DNA of 64,000 bases from Taenia hydatigena (lineage: Eukaryota; Platyhelminthes; Cestoda; Cyclophyllidea; Taeniidae): contig JADWOT020000001.1 in the NCBI GenBank assembly GCA_036345935.2, forward strand, positions 4,194,715 to 4,258,714. The letters run 5' to 3'. Made by a program: the position numbers and the translations under genes. This document shows positions 50,010 to 63,067 of this stretch, in pieces. A model generated the notes under the pieces. It had not been told where the DNA came from. It was given only the letters and a program-made list of their open reading frames with translations, and made no database searches. Within the stretch, counting starts at the first letter, position 1, and every line of letters begins with the position of its first letter.

Positions 50010-51825
50010 GTCACCGCAAATAATTATGCATCGGCTTCGGCATTTCACGCTGTGAGAGTTCGGATCAAACGAAGGACATGAACGCTGGAAATGCATTAGA
50101 AAATCCCAAAGCGAGACGAACGGAATATTAGGCACAAGCAAGATGTCAAGTCAATTTTGGCGATCTTGATAAAGACACGACTCTAAAACTACATCCGAAT
50201 CATTGGTCTTTAATTTGTTAGTCCTGTGTCATCTAACGCGCAGTTCCCATATACATATTGCGTTGTGCTAAAACAAGCAGGAAGGAGTAGTGTGATCGTG
50301 GTGGTGGGTTACAAAGAACATTAAACCTAAGCCACATGTGCGAAAGTGTGCGGTTTCCTTCCAACAGACGTGTCTGCAGAAGAGGACTGAACTTGTTATT
50401 GTGCAATACATTAGCTCACTGCGGTGGCAGCCTATGGAAGAATCGAGTGAAGAGCAGTACTGTCAGCAGTCATCTATCCAACTAATTCAGAGCGTAATTT
50501 ACAGTAAATAACGGCCCGTTTCGCTGAACTCCTTTGAATTGCTTATTAACCAAATTAATGCCTGAAATCGTATTCTTGATGGACTACAATTAGTCGAATA
50601 AGAGTCACATAAACAAGGTCATCCATGGGGAAAGAAGTGTTCTCACATGGGAACAATGTGAATATTTGCAATGACTTAAAGAACAGTAAGAGGGCGTTTG
50701 CACAACACACTTGGTTGTTTAATTGGGAGGAGATTTATGATCTTGCCACCTTGATGTTGACATGAGCCCACGCACATCGTAGGGCCAACACCGGCAATAC
50801 TGGAGACTTTCCTCTGTTTAAAGGCATGCATCCCTGATTCTGCCAATGTCGCTTTCTGTTCGATTTTGCTTGGGCGTTCTCGGTTTGAGCAAATTTGGTT
50901 TATTTAGTTTGGGTGAATTAACGGTTTTGGGAACTTCGACTGCTCCTTCAGTGCCACGAGCATGACCATTAATAGTCTTTTACTCTTAAAATGCGAACAA
51001 ATGCTGCCAAGCATACTATAACTCCACGGAGTTCGCTGCAATGCAAAGATGCATTAGTAATTACATAATCTTGTTGAACTAAATGCAAACACAAGCAAGG
51101 GTGATTCACTTGGTACTGTTTTAATCCTTAACATGTTCTTTGTGATCCAATCTTGTATCAAGGATGTGCCCCTTGTGGGCGAGGACATGGCATTGGGAAG
51201 GCGGAACACTCGCAAACACCTGCGTGTCCTGTGCGGCTTCCGCATTTGCTTCCTATGCATCGTGATCATCACTTCAGACGTACACTGAACAAGCGCTCTT
51301 AGACTGATTTAGACTTTCTACCCCAATCCTGCAGTTCCATCTCAATAGTACGTATATCGGTACAGGCAAAAGCATAGTCGCTCCTCGCGATAACATTTTG
51401 CAACGGCCTATGCTTGTGCGCAAACACAGGAGGCGTGGATGTATTCGTAACGCACAAAATCGTAGATCTTGAACAGGTACTTTGCGTGAAAAAAAGGAAA
51501 CAATGTGTGAAAGTAATTGCGATGAGGAAGTGTGTAATTGTCGAAGCGAGTATTAATTAAAATTATTGGGATAAGAGTAAAGGCATTCACGACCCTCCAG
51601 GTCCGACGAATCCAGATACATTTCTTTATTACCGTAAAGGACTTGTACGAGCATTCGCTGCCTCTATGTGCCGCTACTACTTACATTGGACTTTTCTTAA
51701 GCCGGTAATTAATGGAAGAAAGGCGCATAGCACATGCAAAAGTCTAGTGTCCATTTTAAGTGCAATGGCAAATGATGTGGTGAGCGAGTGGTTCCATTAT
51801 GGAAAGGCAGCAAATTATTGAGGAA
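50010..51825. other. Right-side segment replacing module B between IR2 arms
   Basis: It has no partner at the corresponding left position. 50,440-50,800 is module C copy 3 and 51,765-51,812 matches bases 1-50. 50,850-51,760 shows no repeat partner and no supported gene. Confidence 0.6.
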
Positions 51826-54800
51826 TGTTCTCATAAAAGTCGCACGTTTTTGAGAAGAGAGCTTTGCTTCATTTGTTGATATAGAGACTTAAAAATAATA
51901 GCTATCTTGTAAGCAAACAATGACTTGCAGTATGGTCTGCAACATTTTGCATAATTTTCATCGCTCCTGTGAAAAATAAACTTTCTGCATGCTCAAATCA
52001 AAGTGGATTGTCGGCAGCACAAACCGTTCATATGCTTCGTAAAATGTGTGTGGGGGCCACTGATTTTGTCCAAAAGTTGACTTGCATCTCAACCCGCCAC
52101 AGCCAGTTGCACCCATCAAGGCTCACCATTTCACTTCTCTGACATTTGTGGTGCCAAACGCTCCCCTTCAGTTTCCCCAATTGGTTTTATTCCTTCATCC
52201 TTAGCTTCCTTACTTGCCTATCTGACATAATTGCTGCTAGCTCACCCGATGTACTCCGGTGTGGTGCATACCATGAGGGACACTTGCGCATTTTGATAGC
52301 ACGTGGGTGCTTCTGCATTTATTTCTATAGTGAGGGCGGTTTTACAATGCCTTACTGTTATCTTGGTGAAATGGACGATGCTACAGAGGAGGATGGACCA
52401 AGTTTTCTGACTAATGACGACACCACATGCACTTCTGACACAATCACCAAATACTTGACAGGAACGAATGCTTAATGCCATCGCATCTAAAACTCGTAAA
52501 AAGCGATGCTGTTACGGTGATCATCAGTGAAGGAATGCAGAAGGCATGCCGAATATAAATTGACGAAAATAAACAGACCCTTCTCTATTCACTTTTTACT
52601 TCGACAAGTTTACGCTTTTAACACTATTCCATTGCTTTATTTATGCCGTAAGCCTGGTAAAGCTGAAACTGTTGCAACTTAAACCCCTGTTCTGACACCG
52701 TGACCCCAAAAGCAGGCATTATTTTCAAAGGTACTAATCTAACCAATCTTGGAAATTTTAAGTAAATCGACCGCAGACCTGCCCAGCGGAACCAAATTTA
52801 ACGCAAATTGTATAAAATCATGAATGCACGCCTTAAACTAAACGAAAGTCTCCGTCATCGTGGGTGTTGGTGCTACGCTGTGCGTGGGCTCATGTCAACA
52901 TCAAGACGACGAAATCATAAATGCCTTCCCCTTAAACAAATAAATGTGCTTTCAAACACCTTCTTGCCTTCATTTCAGTCATTGCAGCAAACTCGCACTT
53001 GTCCCTTTTGAGAATGTTTATTCCCCTCTGTAGAGCGCAATATGGGTGACCTCGATTGCGTGCCTCTGATACGGCTAATTATAGCCCTCGAAGAATACCC
53101 TGTCCGACATGGATTTGGTAAATAAATAGCTCAAAAGAACTGTATGGAAAGGAGCGTCATTTTGTGTTAATTATGCTCTGAATTAGTTGGAGGAGACATG
53201 TCTGCTCACAATACTGCTTTGAACCCGGGTTCGCCTTTCACTGTCACCGTGGCCAACCAATGCATAGTACAATGACTGATTCAGTCCTCTTCAATAGACC
53301 GTCCATTTTTAAAGAAGCTGCATCCCTCTACACGATTGCCACCGGGATTAACACATTTTGCTATTCCTTGCCAAGATTAGACTACTCCTGCCAGATCGCT
53401 TTTAGCAAAACGTGAAAAATATGAGGGAAATAGACACTGGAAAGCAATCGCAGGAACAAATTATGCATACCAGTTTGTTTGTCTTGTTTTTGACTCCAGC
53501 ACCGTACAATACCATGTTCGGCGTATTATTTGGGGTGATCCGAAAACGTGGCAGAAAATGATTTGGACAGAAATTCTGCTCTATTTTTTCTAGCAAATGA
53601 ATGTATGTATGCACTTAGAAGGTGTAAATTAAGTAATCAACTTATTGCGATGCTTTCAGTGGCTCCCAATAATAATTAAAAGAGAAAAAACCCACCTTCA
53701 GCTACGTCATATCCAGCGCAGCCTCACTAAAGGTAGGGATGAATGAGATGTCAAATGGGAAAGCTGGAAGAGGCTTGGGTGATCAAGGAAATTCAATTCA
53801 CAAATAAAACACAGTTTTATAAAATTTTAGGCATTCTCTCTCACCCATAATGTACGTGATTACTTGATTCTACTTCTAAGAAGCTTAATTATAAGGCCAG
53901 GTGTCTTCCTCGCGCTGACGTCAAGCTTCGGAAGAGCTAAGGAGCAATGGCTGCCCTCAAAAGCCTGAAGAGTGGGTGGAGCACGTGATAATGCACAAAA
54001 TGAAAAAAATTATCAAATCTTTACACAACTTTAACACTCCAAATGAAGGAGTAGTTGCAACTTAAAAAGGAAGTTGTTTATTGATCAGGCAAATCGGTGA
54101 AGTAACTGATCAAAACAGATTTTCACATCAACAAAGGCATTTGTGAGTCTACATCTTCCAGTCAGAGTCTGGCTGTTTCGCAGAATAAAAGGGCTGGCAT
54201 TGAGTAATGTCCAGAATACTCAACTATGCGATATAAATTTCAGTCCTTTCCTAGCAGGATACAAACTGGGAAGAGGGTCTTTAATCAACCGCTTCCAGTT
54301 CTCTGCCGTATTCGCATCCTGTCGTCTATTTCGCCTCTCAAGGAAATGGCTGTTGTGAACGCCAAGATAATGCGTCAACTGCATGTAATAGCTTGAGCTT
54401 GGCAAAATCACAGCATGTTGGAATGGGAAGGCATTCCACCAGACAATAGATCTTGGCTGACTTTTGATCAAAAATGGTAAGTTTCTGCTTTTTCGAGTTC
54501 TGCAGTTGTTGCACACTGCAGGTGCGAACGATATGCATTCGTAGAGAATGATTGTGTCTACATCGCGTTGCACTCCATGCAAACGCGGTCTCTTCAAACG
54601 CCGTGGAGCGTGGGTCACGAAGTGCTTTGCTAGTTTTGTATTCAATACTAGCTTAGTATAACAGAATGCTTGAAAAAATCGGATTGCAGCAAATGGTTTT
54701 GGTGGGACACATTGGAAGTGCCGAGGTCTCTCCTGCCATTTTATGCTCTCTTATATAATAAATCTAAACGAATTAAGTGATGGATGCGATCTGTTTAAAG

Positions 54801-57800
54801 CCAGCACAATTGTATTTTGTTCCCGCCAAAAATGCGGCATCATTAGTATAATAAGCATGACTGCTAAAGAACTTGTTCTAGTAGGAAATGCAGCTCTACC
54901 CTCAGTGGGTCGGTCGCATCTGCTTTTACGGAATTTCTTTTCCATTCAAGGCCAGACATAAACCAATCTTAAAGTGGTCAGCCATTAGTTTGCCAGATAG
55001 GTAAATTCCGTGACTGTCTTTGGTAAAAGCTGGAATCTAAATGGTTCAGCGAGTGCCCAAATAGTATTTTCTCATCTTACTCTGGAAAAAAGGAAAAGTC
55101 CGAGTGCAGCAGAAGCAACGACTTACCCAACGTACACCGTCCAGGTTGTCTGTCTAGGTTTGAGCTCGGAACAGAGATATCCATACAGACATGTAGCAAA
55201 CACGACAAGGTACGAACAGAGCGGTGTTGCGTACGAATAGTTGGCATCCTGCCAAGTCACATTGTTCGGCGTCCGCAACCGATTTTCATGACTTTTAGTG
55301 TCGAGGTAGGATTAATTTAGCTTTAAGTTCGGTAGTTGTTGTAGGTTTTCACAAATCAAACGTAGTGAATAATGGCATGTTTGCGCATCCTGCTCGTGAT
55401 AAAACTAATGGAGATTTCTAAAACAAAATTAAAACCGGCTGATTGGACAAAAAAGCGCGAGCACAGTGCAGTAAACTGCACAGACGCCTTGGTTTTCGTG
55501 ACCAGCCACCTCTCAATGGCACAGCATTTTGTCCGTCTCCATAACCTCTCAGCTTATCCATACGCCAACAATTCATCTGTTTTCTAAGTAGTAAGCCAGA
55601 TTATTTCTTCATTTTAAACCGAGTGGCCCATCGATGGCAAATTACAGGCGATTCCAGCTTGAAATAACAATAATCCTAGTTTTGCGTACTAATAGGCAGA
55701 ACAATTGCTTACAGGATAATAACATTCGTTAGAGTTGACTAGTTTTAGTAAACATTAATTAAGAGTGGAATTTTCTATAGCAGTCACCTATCTAATGCTT
55801 TGGTGGATTTTGTGCCAATCCCAGGATTATCTGCAGGTGTAAATTAGTCATTTGATTTCCTGCCTCTGCATTTGTTTCAAAAAATTTGAGTCTCAGAATC
55901 CACAACTTACTTTTAGGCGCTGTTTACTTTAGAATCTTCTTAGTGGATCAATTGATACGCAATGTTGTCACAATATTCCCAAAAACATCTGCTGTTGTCT
56001 AAGGTTGATTGTGATCCATGCAATCAGGAGAAGGATTACCATTTAAGTGGGTCCATCAAATCGTTCAACAGATTTACGCTTGATTGAAAGTTTGGTCTTA
56101 TTAGTCAATTTACAAGCCTCACATTAATCCTTCGGCCAGCAACGAAATATTTTATTCAGGAAGATGAGTCCGATCATAGAGAACCTCGATGAAATCGTTT
56201 GGCGCATTTTTTCATGACCTTGCTTCCTCGGTTTCCTTTCGACCAAAGTTGCTCACCAAAAAATTTGTGGCTGCCTATGTGTAGATTGTGATGGAGCATC
56301 AGAAAAGCAGTTCGCAATGTCGTGAAATGTGGGAGTCGAACGCAGCTAAATCTGTGAACAATTGTAACAGCTTACTGCATCCTCATTTTTAACTGTACGA
56401 GGAATTCAAATGCGTAGCTTGCAGTCCCTAATGAAGCGAATCGGAATTTAAAAATGTCACTGAAGAGTCTGTACTTTTGCTTTAGTAGCTGGGAGGTCGC
56501 AGGCAAAGTGGACCACACGAATCAGGCTGTCGTGAATCATGGCATGAGGGGATCGCCCACGTGCATTCATTTTGTCCCACCTTCCTCTTTCCGTGATTGC
56601 AAAAGGGTTCCATTGTTTTCTACTTATTCTTAGTGGTTGCATGAGCACGTTAGTGGACGTCATTGGTAATCTGCATTGATAAAATAAGTACAGTTGAGTA
56701 TGAAGTTCTTTATATGCTTATTAGAAGACTCAGCGAGAAGTTCAACATCATTCTAATGCAAAACACGCATGTCTACTGAAATGAATGCGTCGCTCCACTT
56801 CCGCATCTGTCATTATTTTAGGTGGTGATGTCTCATTCTAAAGCGTGAACTCTAATGGCATGCAATGGAAAAGTAGTGGCCTATGACGATCAAGACGAAT
56901 GAAGGCAACTCTTACTGATCCAGCTCCACAGGCCTGGACTGTCCAAAGATGAAGAGACCGATTCGAAATGCACTGACAGATGAGTGAATGGATGATGGAA
57001 TGTAATTCGATTGGATTTCTTAACAAAGTGTTAAACCAAGGTAATGAACAGATTATTCAATCCACCATCGGGATGTCTTTTAATCATGCATTGGTGAATA
57101 GACGAGGTGACAGCCACAAGTAGAATTTTATGCTGATTTTGCATGACCAAAGGGGTGGTTCTCTTGTTGTACGAATAAATTTTCTTCATCGTGCTTAAAG
57201 GGATGGTTCTACTGCCTACACGACTGAGTTCTTCACTGATCGGGTTGATAATTATTCGCCCGAACCAAGCTATGAATATTTTAACTATTGTGAGTAACCA
57301 TTGAAAGCCAAATATAGTCACTGATAGGCAAGTTATAGCTTCTCCGTTGTGTGCACCATACCGATGTCCCACTGCTGCCTGAAGAATTGATTTAGCGCCT
57401 GAGATGATGAGTTCTACCTCTCTGTGCCAGGCTACCCCGCCTCAAGTCTTCCGTTGACGAATTCAGGCATTACCAGTCCGTGTTTTATGTGGTTATTCTC
57501 ATTCTCAATCAACAAATCCATCACTGCGTGCTAACGAAACGAAGGATAAAACGCACAACCACTCTTTTATGCATTGGACTTAGTGGATTACTGCTATTTA
57601 CTGCATTAGCTCCCAGCCCCACAGCCGTTTGGAGGTCAATTCAAAACAAACCCTACGTTATGCTTAGCATTAGTGGCATTGTTTACAGCCTAAAGGACTT
57701 CATAACTACAGTATTGTGTGAGTTAAGGCATATTTTATATGGTCAGTCCCAATTTTCGCTGTCTATCATTAGCAAAAGCAATTACCTCTTGGATGTTTGC

Positions 57801-58590
57801 ATATACCATTCTGGAATTCCCACTTTGCCTCGATCGCTTCAAGTCATTAAAACCAGATGTTAGCAAAGTGTGATTTAAACAGACTTAAAGATGGAGCAAT
57901 CAAAAATGTGGGATTTAAATCTATGGTTTACCGTCCCTCTTGTGTCAAATTTGCACGTTTTTAATGCACTGACACCTTGATGGCACCGTACGCCATTAAA
58001 AGTGGCAGGAGGGACAGTTATGGCATGTGTGACCTCATATGAGCATCAACAGCTTCAGTACACATGGTGGCATAGCTCAATTCAAACACCGTAACCACAA
58101 TGCCACACGCTGTTAGGGTGTAGCATTAGGCGATGGTTATTGTGAACTAGAACGGCTATGTAGCACATAGAATGGTGATATCCACCTGCATCCGCAAACA
58201 TTACAAGCTCAGTACAGTGGGACAAGATACAGTGTTAGAGAGCTCAAATCCTCCTACACAGAGGTGCTTTGATGCGTGCTTAAGCCACTGAAGAGACGCA
58301 CAAAAGTAAGAGGCCTTCACATGTCCATCAGTGACGATCTCAACCATTGCAGTTGTTTCCACACCACGCAGCACATTGGCCATTTCCATGAAAGTCCAGA
58401 CATGTAAAAGAAGCCGGATGGCAGGAGATTGGCTGAATGACAGAAGTGCTCCACATCTAAAATTCGCTGCTGTATCGAATTGAAAATTGCGCTCACCGTT
58501 CCATTTGGACGGAAAAAATTGCGAAGGCCTGATATCACCTGATTTAGATACATTAAAATGAGTCAACCAAAACCTACTTTGAGACACCGA
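51825..58590. repeat. IR2 outer right arm
   Basis: Inverted partner of 22,770-30,040. 55,200-56,060 has no match in the left arm, where a family 1 upstream fragment and other DNA are found instead. A diverged relative of 55,120-55,290 lies at 60,600-60,780 inverted. Module C copy 4 lies at 52,820-53,180. Only the family 2 exon is listed as coding. Confidence 0.9.
52347..52475 (+). CDS. Family 2 short acidic peptide, 42 residues, right-arm copy
   Basis: The exon would start at 52,331 after TGCATTTATTTCTATAG. It reads MPYCYLGEMDDATEEDGPSF and ends KYLTGTNA before TAA. Relative to 29,400-29,528 it differs at L/F, M/T, C/R, T/I, T/A and a few C-terminal residues, while DDATEEDGPSFLTNDDTT is unchanged at the base level. 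Upstream the frame is open for 67 codons, but the ATG of the left copy is ATT here, so the ATG at 52,347 is the shared candidate start. The function is unknown, and the neutral expectation cannot be excluded from only two close copies plus one relic. Confidence 0.35.
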   Translation: MPYCYLGEMDDATEEDGPSFLTNDDTTCTSDTITKYLTGTNA

Positions 58591-58599
58591 GCCTGAAGC

Positions 58600-60200
58600 A
58601 AATTAAACCAATCATAGGTGCACGCCTTCATTTTGTAACCTTAAAAGCAACTGTATTGGTCAAATTGTTAGTCATTGCCGTTTAGAGGAAGGGATGAAGA
58701 TCGAACTGACTTAGTAGCAAAATGAGTAATTCTCTTCTAATTCGTAGTTAAATTCTGCATTCTCTGAATGACTGAATGGCAAGGATTGCTATCCAGAAAA
58801 GAGCAATGGAATACACCTGCTCTGGTCTCCACTGATCTCTTTTCAACCAGCCAGCACACCAGTCTCAACGAAGGGCTGAATTCCACACATTAGGTAGTTT
58901 TGGCTCCTTCCAAATCGAAGTGGGTTTTAATTTGGGGTGGAAAAATGCAGCTAAGAACAAACCTCACCCATTGATCACCTCAAAATAAGGTATTAACAAA
59001 CAAATATCCCAAGCCGCTCAATTGCATCACTGCAAAGACAATACGCAAACGTACTCACTTATTTCTCAACACTGACTATATTGCATAAATTCGAAAAACT
59101 ACAAACATTCTAGTAAATCAAACAAGCATCTCGGTGGAGCCGAACGCAGCCACCTGTAACAGACCGTGAGGAGAAGTACGTTAAATGGTTCCCTCATAGC
59201 TTTCGATTCGCGACTGTATGATGCATTGTTTTCCACTTCTCAATTTACTTTCTGCAGATGGGTAGGTGTATCTCAACTCGATAAAGCAACTGACAGCTGG
59301 ACTTCACAACAGGAGACTGCAATAACTGCGCAGAAATACACTCCTGTGTACGTTGATGTCGACTATCTCGAGTTGATGCGAAACGAACTGTGGATGCACG
59401 TTGACTGCAATAATTCATCCCCAGTGAATGACTCCGCTACTGACGCACATGACTGATTTTATCTCCGAAGGCTTTGACTGCTGCACCACTTTTCATCCCC
59501 GAATCCATGACACCCTCCACCACTGAAGATATAATTCACTTGCATTCTTTCTTCTTAGCTGCTCTTGGCATTCGTGGATATGCACCACCAGTCTAACTTC
59601 CTGTGATGGCATGCCACACAACTGTTATCACATGAGTTAAGTGAGCACAGAACGCACAATAAGTGACAACTCCGAACATGCCTTGACAATTTAAGTTTCA
59701 TCAATCATTTGTCGCCAAACTAGGTGTAGTCTGTCTTCTCTTCCTTCTTACCTTGCAAGGCTTTGATGCTACTTCCTGGTGCGCACTTCGCCAATCATTG
59801 CCTATGCCTCCTAATACTTAGGGAATAATTTTTCACACCACCTGCCAAGAGTAACTGTGCTGCCTACGCAGATGGCTAAGTAAGCTGTGGCAAGTGATAC
59901 TATTGTGGAATACTTGCAGCACAAACGTGTTCAGAGTTAACGGAGCACTGGTACTTTTCTTTTGGATAGGTTCAGAAAGAACGGACGTATGAGTTCGCAC
60001 GACTACTATCATCTCTTACGAAGCCCAACTGTACACTTTCGGTGGTGTGTACCCTACTTGCCTACGAAGAGTACTGCAACTAGTGTTAATGCTTTAAGCA
60101 GGCATTTGTTTGATATTGCAGGTTGCTTTTGTGAATATGCAAATTATTGCTGCGCAATCGCATCGGCAAACACATCAGCAAAATCGTAATCTCCAGATTG
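58600..60200 (+). repeat. Diverged family 1 unit at 59 kb
   Basis: 58,730-59,150 aligns loosely with the upstream region 33,150-33,700. The coding exon follows, and 59,530-59,880 corresponds to the 3' flank of the other units (CACACAACTGTTATCACATG). At 60,036-60,190 a relative of family 3 appears. This is the most diverged unit in the window. Confidence 0.7.
59289..59456 (+). pseudogene. Family 1 exon without the usual ATG
   Basis: The acceptor (TTTACTTTCTGCAG, exon from 59,258) and the frame are intact, but the start codon position reads ACT. The encoded segment would be TDSWTSQQETAITAQK, then YTPVYVDVDYLELMR and a tail ending TDAHD. The frame is open from the acceptor onward (WVGVSQLDKA), so a start in an upstream exon could rescue it. 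The next in-frame ATG falls inside the core. The core itself carries three replacements not seen elsewhere (V for A, L for P, R for Q), which fits relaxed constraint. Confidence 0.45.
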
Positions 60201-61954
60201 CCAGTTCTTCCATGTTGGGTTTATATTTGGCCTAACGAATCACGAGTCCTGCTCGGGAGTGCTGTCTTGAACCACCGGTTCGCTTTGGTACCTGAGTCTT
60301 AAGTAATTGACACTCTAATTCAAATCGAACTGGCAATAACAGTTGTGCAACTTGATGGTGTATGAACAAGCCGTGAGATCATGAATTCGGAGGAAATTTC
60401 GTTTGATTGAGAGATGACCAATCGCAGCAACAGAGTCGTCTGCGCAGTTCACTACGCTGTGCTCACACCTATTTGCCAAAATAGCTTACTTTTATTTTAT
60501 TTTGCTATTATTCATTCTGTCGTGGTCGAATTGCACCAACTATCGCGTCACTATTCATGGTGTTTGATATGTGAATACGCGTCATAACCACCCACCTCAT
60601 GCCCACTCGATCCTGTCTTGGCAACCGATCGCAGATGCCGATTAGAACGACTTGGCAAGATGCCAAGTCCTGTTTACCAATATATTCGTGTTTGTGTCTT
60701 GCCGTGCTCAGCGCAAGTCTGCATGGATAACGCCATTCTGGGATCACCGTTGGGCAGACATCCTTGATATGATGTATCGGCGAGTTGTTCTCGAACACCT
60801 TTTTTATTATTAGGAACAAGATGACCAAATGTGGCTTGGGCGCTGGTAGAACTTTGCAGACCCTAGCTCTGCAAACCATTTCGCCTTTAAATTGCATCAT
60901 TGTCCGCAACTAGGTAAAGTTAAATTTAAATTGTGGTTGATTAATAAATTTCTCACCTGCGGTCTAGAGAGTATAGCTTAGACTCGAGTAAATTAGAATT
61001 TCCGCTAAGTTACCAATTGCGATGACCTATTGCTCGACACAATTTGAAGCATTGTGAGGCCTCACCACACCTCACCTCTCCCTTTCCCTCGTTTCGATTT
61101 GCGAGCAGATCTCATTCATTTGTGATAACCCTTGTCCAACTGCAAGGACATCCGTTTTACCTCCCTTTCTTCTCCGTCAGCAAGGTGTTTTGTGAAAAGC
61201 AGTGTCCTTAGAATCCTTCAGTAGACCGTTGCAAATGTTGAGCGAACAGACCAGTCACGATTTACAGTAGAGGACAAGAAGGAAGATGTCAACAAGTCCA
61301 GATGACTTATTACCCTTAGTCCTTATATCCCACTAATCACATTTTAATTGCTGCAGAAGGCGCCTCCTTCACTTACCGACATACAAAAGTCACGGTACTC
61401 CCATGATTATATCTTTCGCCTTCCATTTTATTAGTCTTCAAGTTTCATTACCTATTTTAGCATTATCTAGAGCATTGGATTGCTTGTGATTTCATCATTA
61501 TAAGACAGGAAGAATAAATATAACGTGGACTTCATTAAGTAGCAAGGATCTACGTACTTTTTGTCCACTGACAGTGCACCCACCAAACGCTACATAATCG
61601 TCGTATTATTCTAAAAGATGTCGCATTCCTTGGTCGCATGAGAGAGACTCTGACTATTTACGGTGATCCGGTAACTGCGCCTAGTGTTCCCATGTTTCAA
61701 ACAATCAGATTCTGCAAGGAGAGCTAAAGTGAGGGGTGATGGCATCTGCTTTATTCATTCGCAAGTAATTACAATTGCGTGTTTTGTACATTTTAAGTAA
61801 GTAGCCGATTTCCCGATGGCTTTGCTCTTAGCCATAACAAGGTGGCCAACATCTCTAGAGGCATTAGTCCAACCGATCAACATAAGTTTAATTAGTGCAA
61901 CCCCGGATCTACCTAACTAGACCAAGCAACTTGCACAATATCTTGGAGTACGCT
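60201..61954. other. Mostly single-copy stretch
   Basis: 60,600-60,780 is a diverged inverted relative of 55,120-55,290 and includes a perfect hairpin (ACTTGGCA, three bases, TGCCAAGT) at about 60,650-60,668. A 133-codon frame at 60,508-60,909 spans it but has no support beyond length. 60,910-61,954 shows nothing recognisable. Confidence 0.45.
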
Positions 61955-62290
61955 TTAAAACATAAAGAGTCTCCAGCATCGCGGGTGTTGGCGTTACGAT
62001 GTGCGTGGGCTCGTGCCAACATCGAGATGACGAAATCACAAACGCCTTCTGGCTTAAACAGACAAACATTCATTGCGAACACCTCCGCATTTCCATTTCA
62101 GGCATTGTGCCATTTAGTTCCCTTTTGTAAACCACATCAGGAATGACCTTTGCTTGTGTGCCGATGCTGTCAAACAACAAATATGAGTACTACCATGAAA
62201 TTGGGATACAAACATCCCAAAGAGGTAATGTAAAACTTCACGCCATTTTATGTTAAGTATGCTCAGAATTTAGTTGAATAGATGCCTAGT
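61955..62290 (-). repeat. Module C copy 5
   Basis: GTGTTGGCGTTACGATGTGC and the following GTGGGCTCGTGCCAACATC match the inverted form at 52,850-52,910 and the plus-strand copies at 29.0 and 50.7 kb. No common reading frame. Confidence 0.6.
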
Positions 62291-63067
62291 TACAGCATCG
62301 CTCCTCACCCGAGAGATTGCGAGTGCAGGAGAGGGAGCAAGTTACCATTGCAAACCACCCAGGATGCCTGCACGACGCTGAGCTCAGAATGCCGATATTT
62401 ATGCACGCAAATTGTGAGCACAACATAACACCGACAAGAAAGCGTTGCGTAAGAAGAACTTGAAGTTATGTAGAGCCGCAGCAGTCAGCAACGGCATCAA
62501 TCATGTTAAAAATTATTCGAAGATTCATTTGATATAGACAAGCAAAGTTAAGGAGGCACCGTGCCAATTACTTCACTCAGAATGAAATACCAACATAACA
62601 ACATTGGAAACTATTCAGCCAATCTTTTACGAAATCGCAAACAAATGCGAGCCGATGGCGTTAAATCCTATTCCCTAAGCATTGGAGACTTGCGCCATCA
62701 TTGACAAAGTGTGGACTGAGAAATGGCATTGAGACTTCCGGAAGTCAATCGTTTGCTGTCTTCTTAGTTTAGACAGAAATGAAACCAATCGCACGTAATC
62801 TGGCCACAAGTTAATGATGAAACATTAATTGTGGAGGCACGTTTGGAATTAGTGATCTGAGTTCTGTGGCACGTCAACACAGGAAGCCTGATAGGTGGTG
62901 CCGATCCACAAACGCCAAGATTAACCAAGAAGGAAATAATGCAGGTAAAATATATTTACAATGCTGGAGGATGTCATGGATATGATGACTGGAATGTGTT
63001 AAAGCAGTCTAAACCTGGACGGTTAAATTGGGTCATGCGCGTGAGGTGCGGATTCGTTCGCCTCGAA

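Larger units (their letters stand above)
44700..50010. repeat. IR2 inner right arm
   Basis: Inverted partner of 31,020-36,420. It contains the near-identical tract 45,025-47,315 and the second 42-residue family 1 gene. 47,960-49,500 holds no supported gene, and 49,505-49,811 is the frameshifted family 3 copy. Confidence 0.93.

Noticed and set aside
60508..60909. 133-codon frame that might be a transposon protein
   Set aside because: No catalytic motif is visible. The related sequence at 55.2 kb does not keep the frame.
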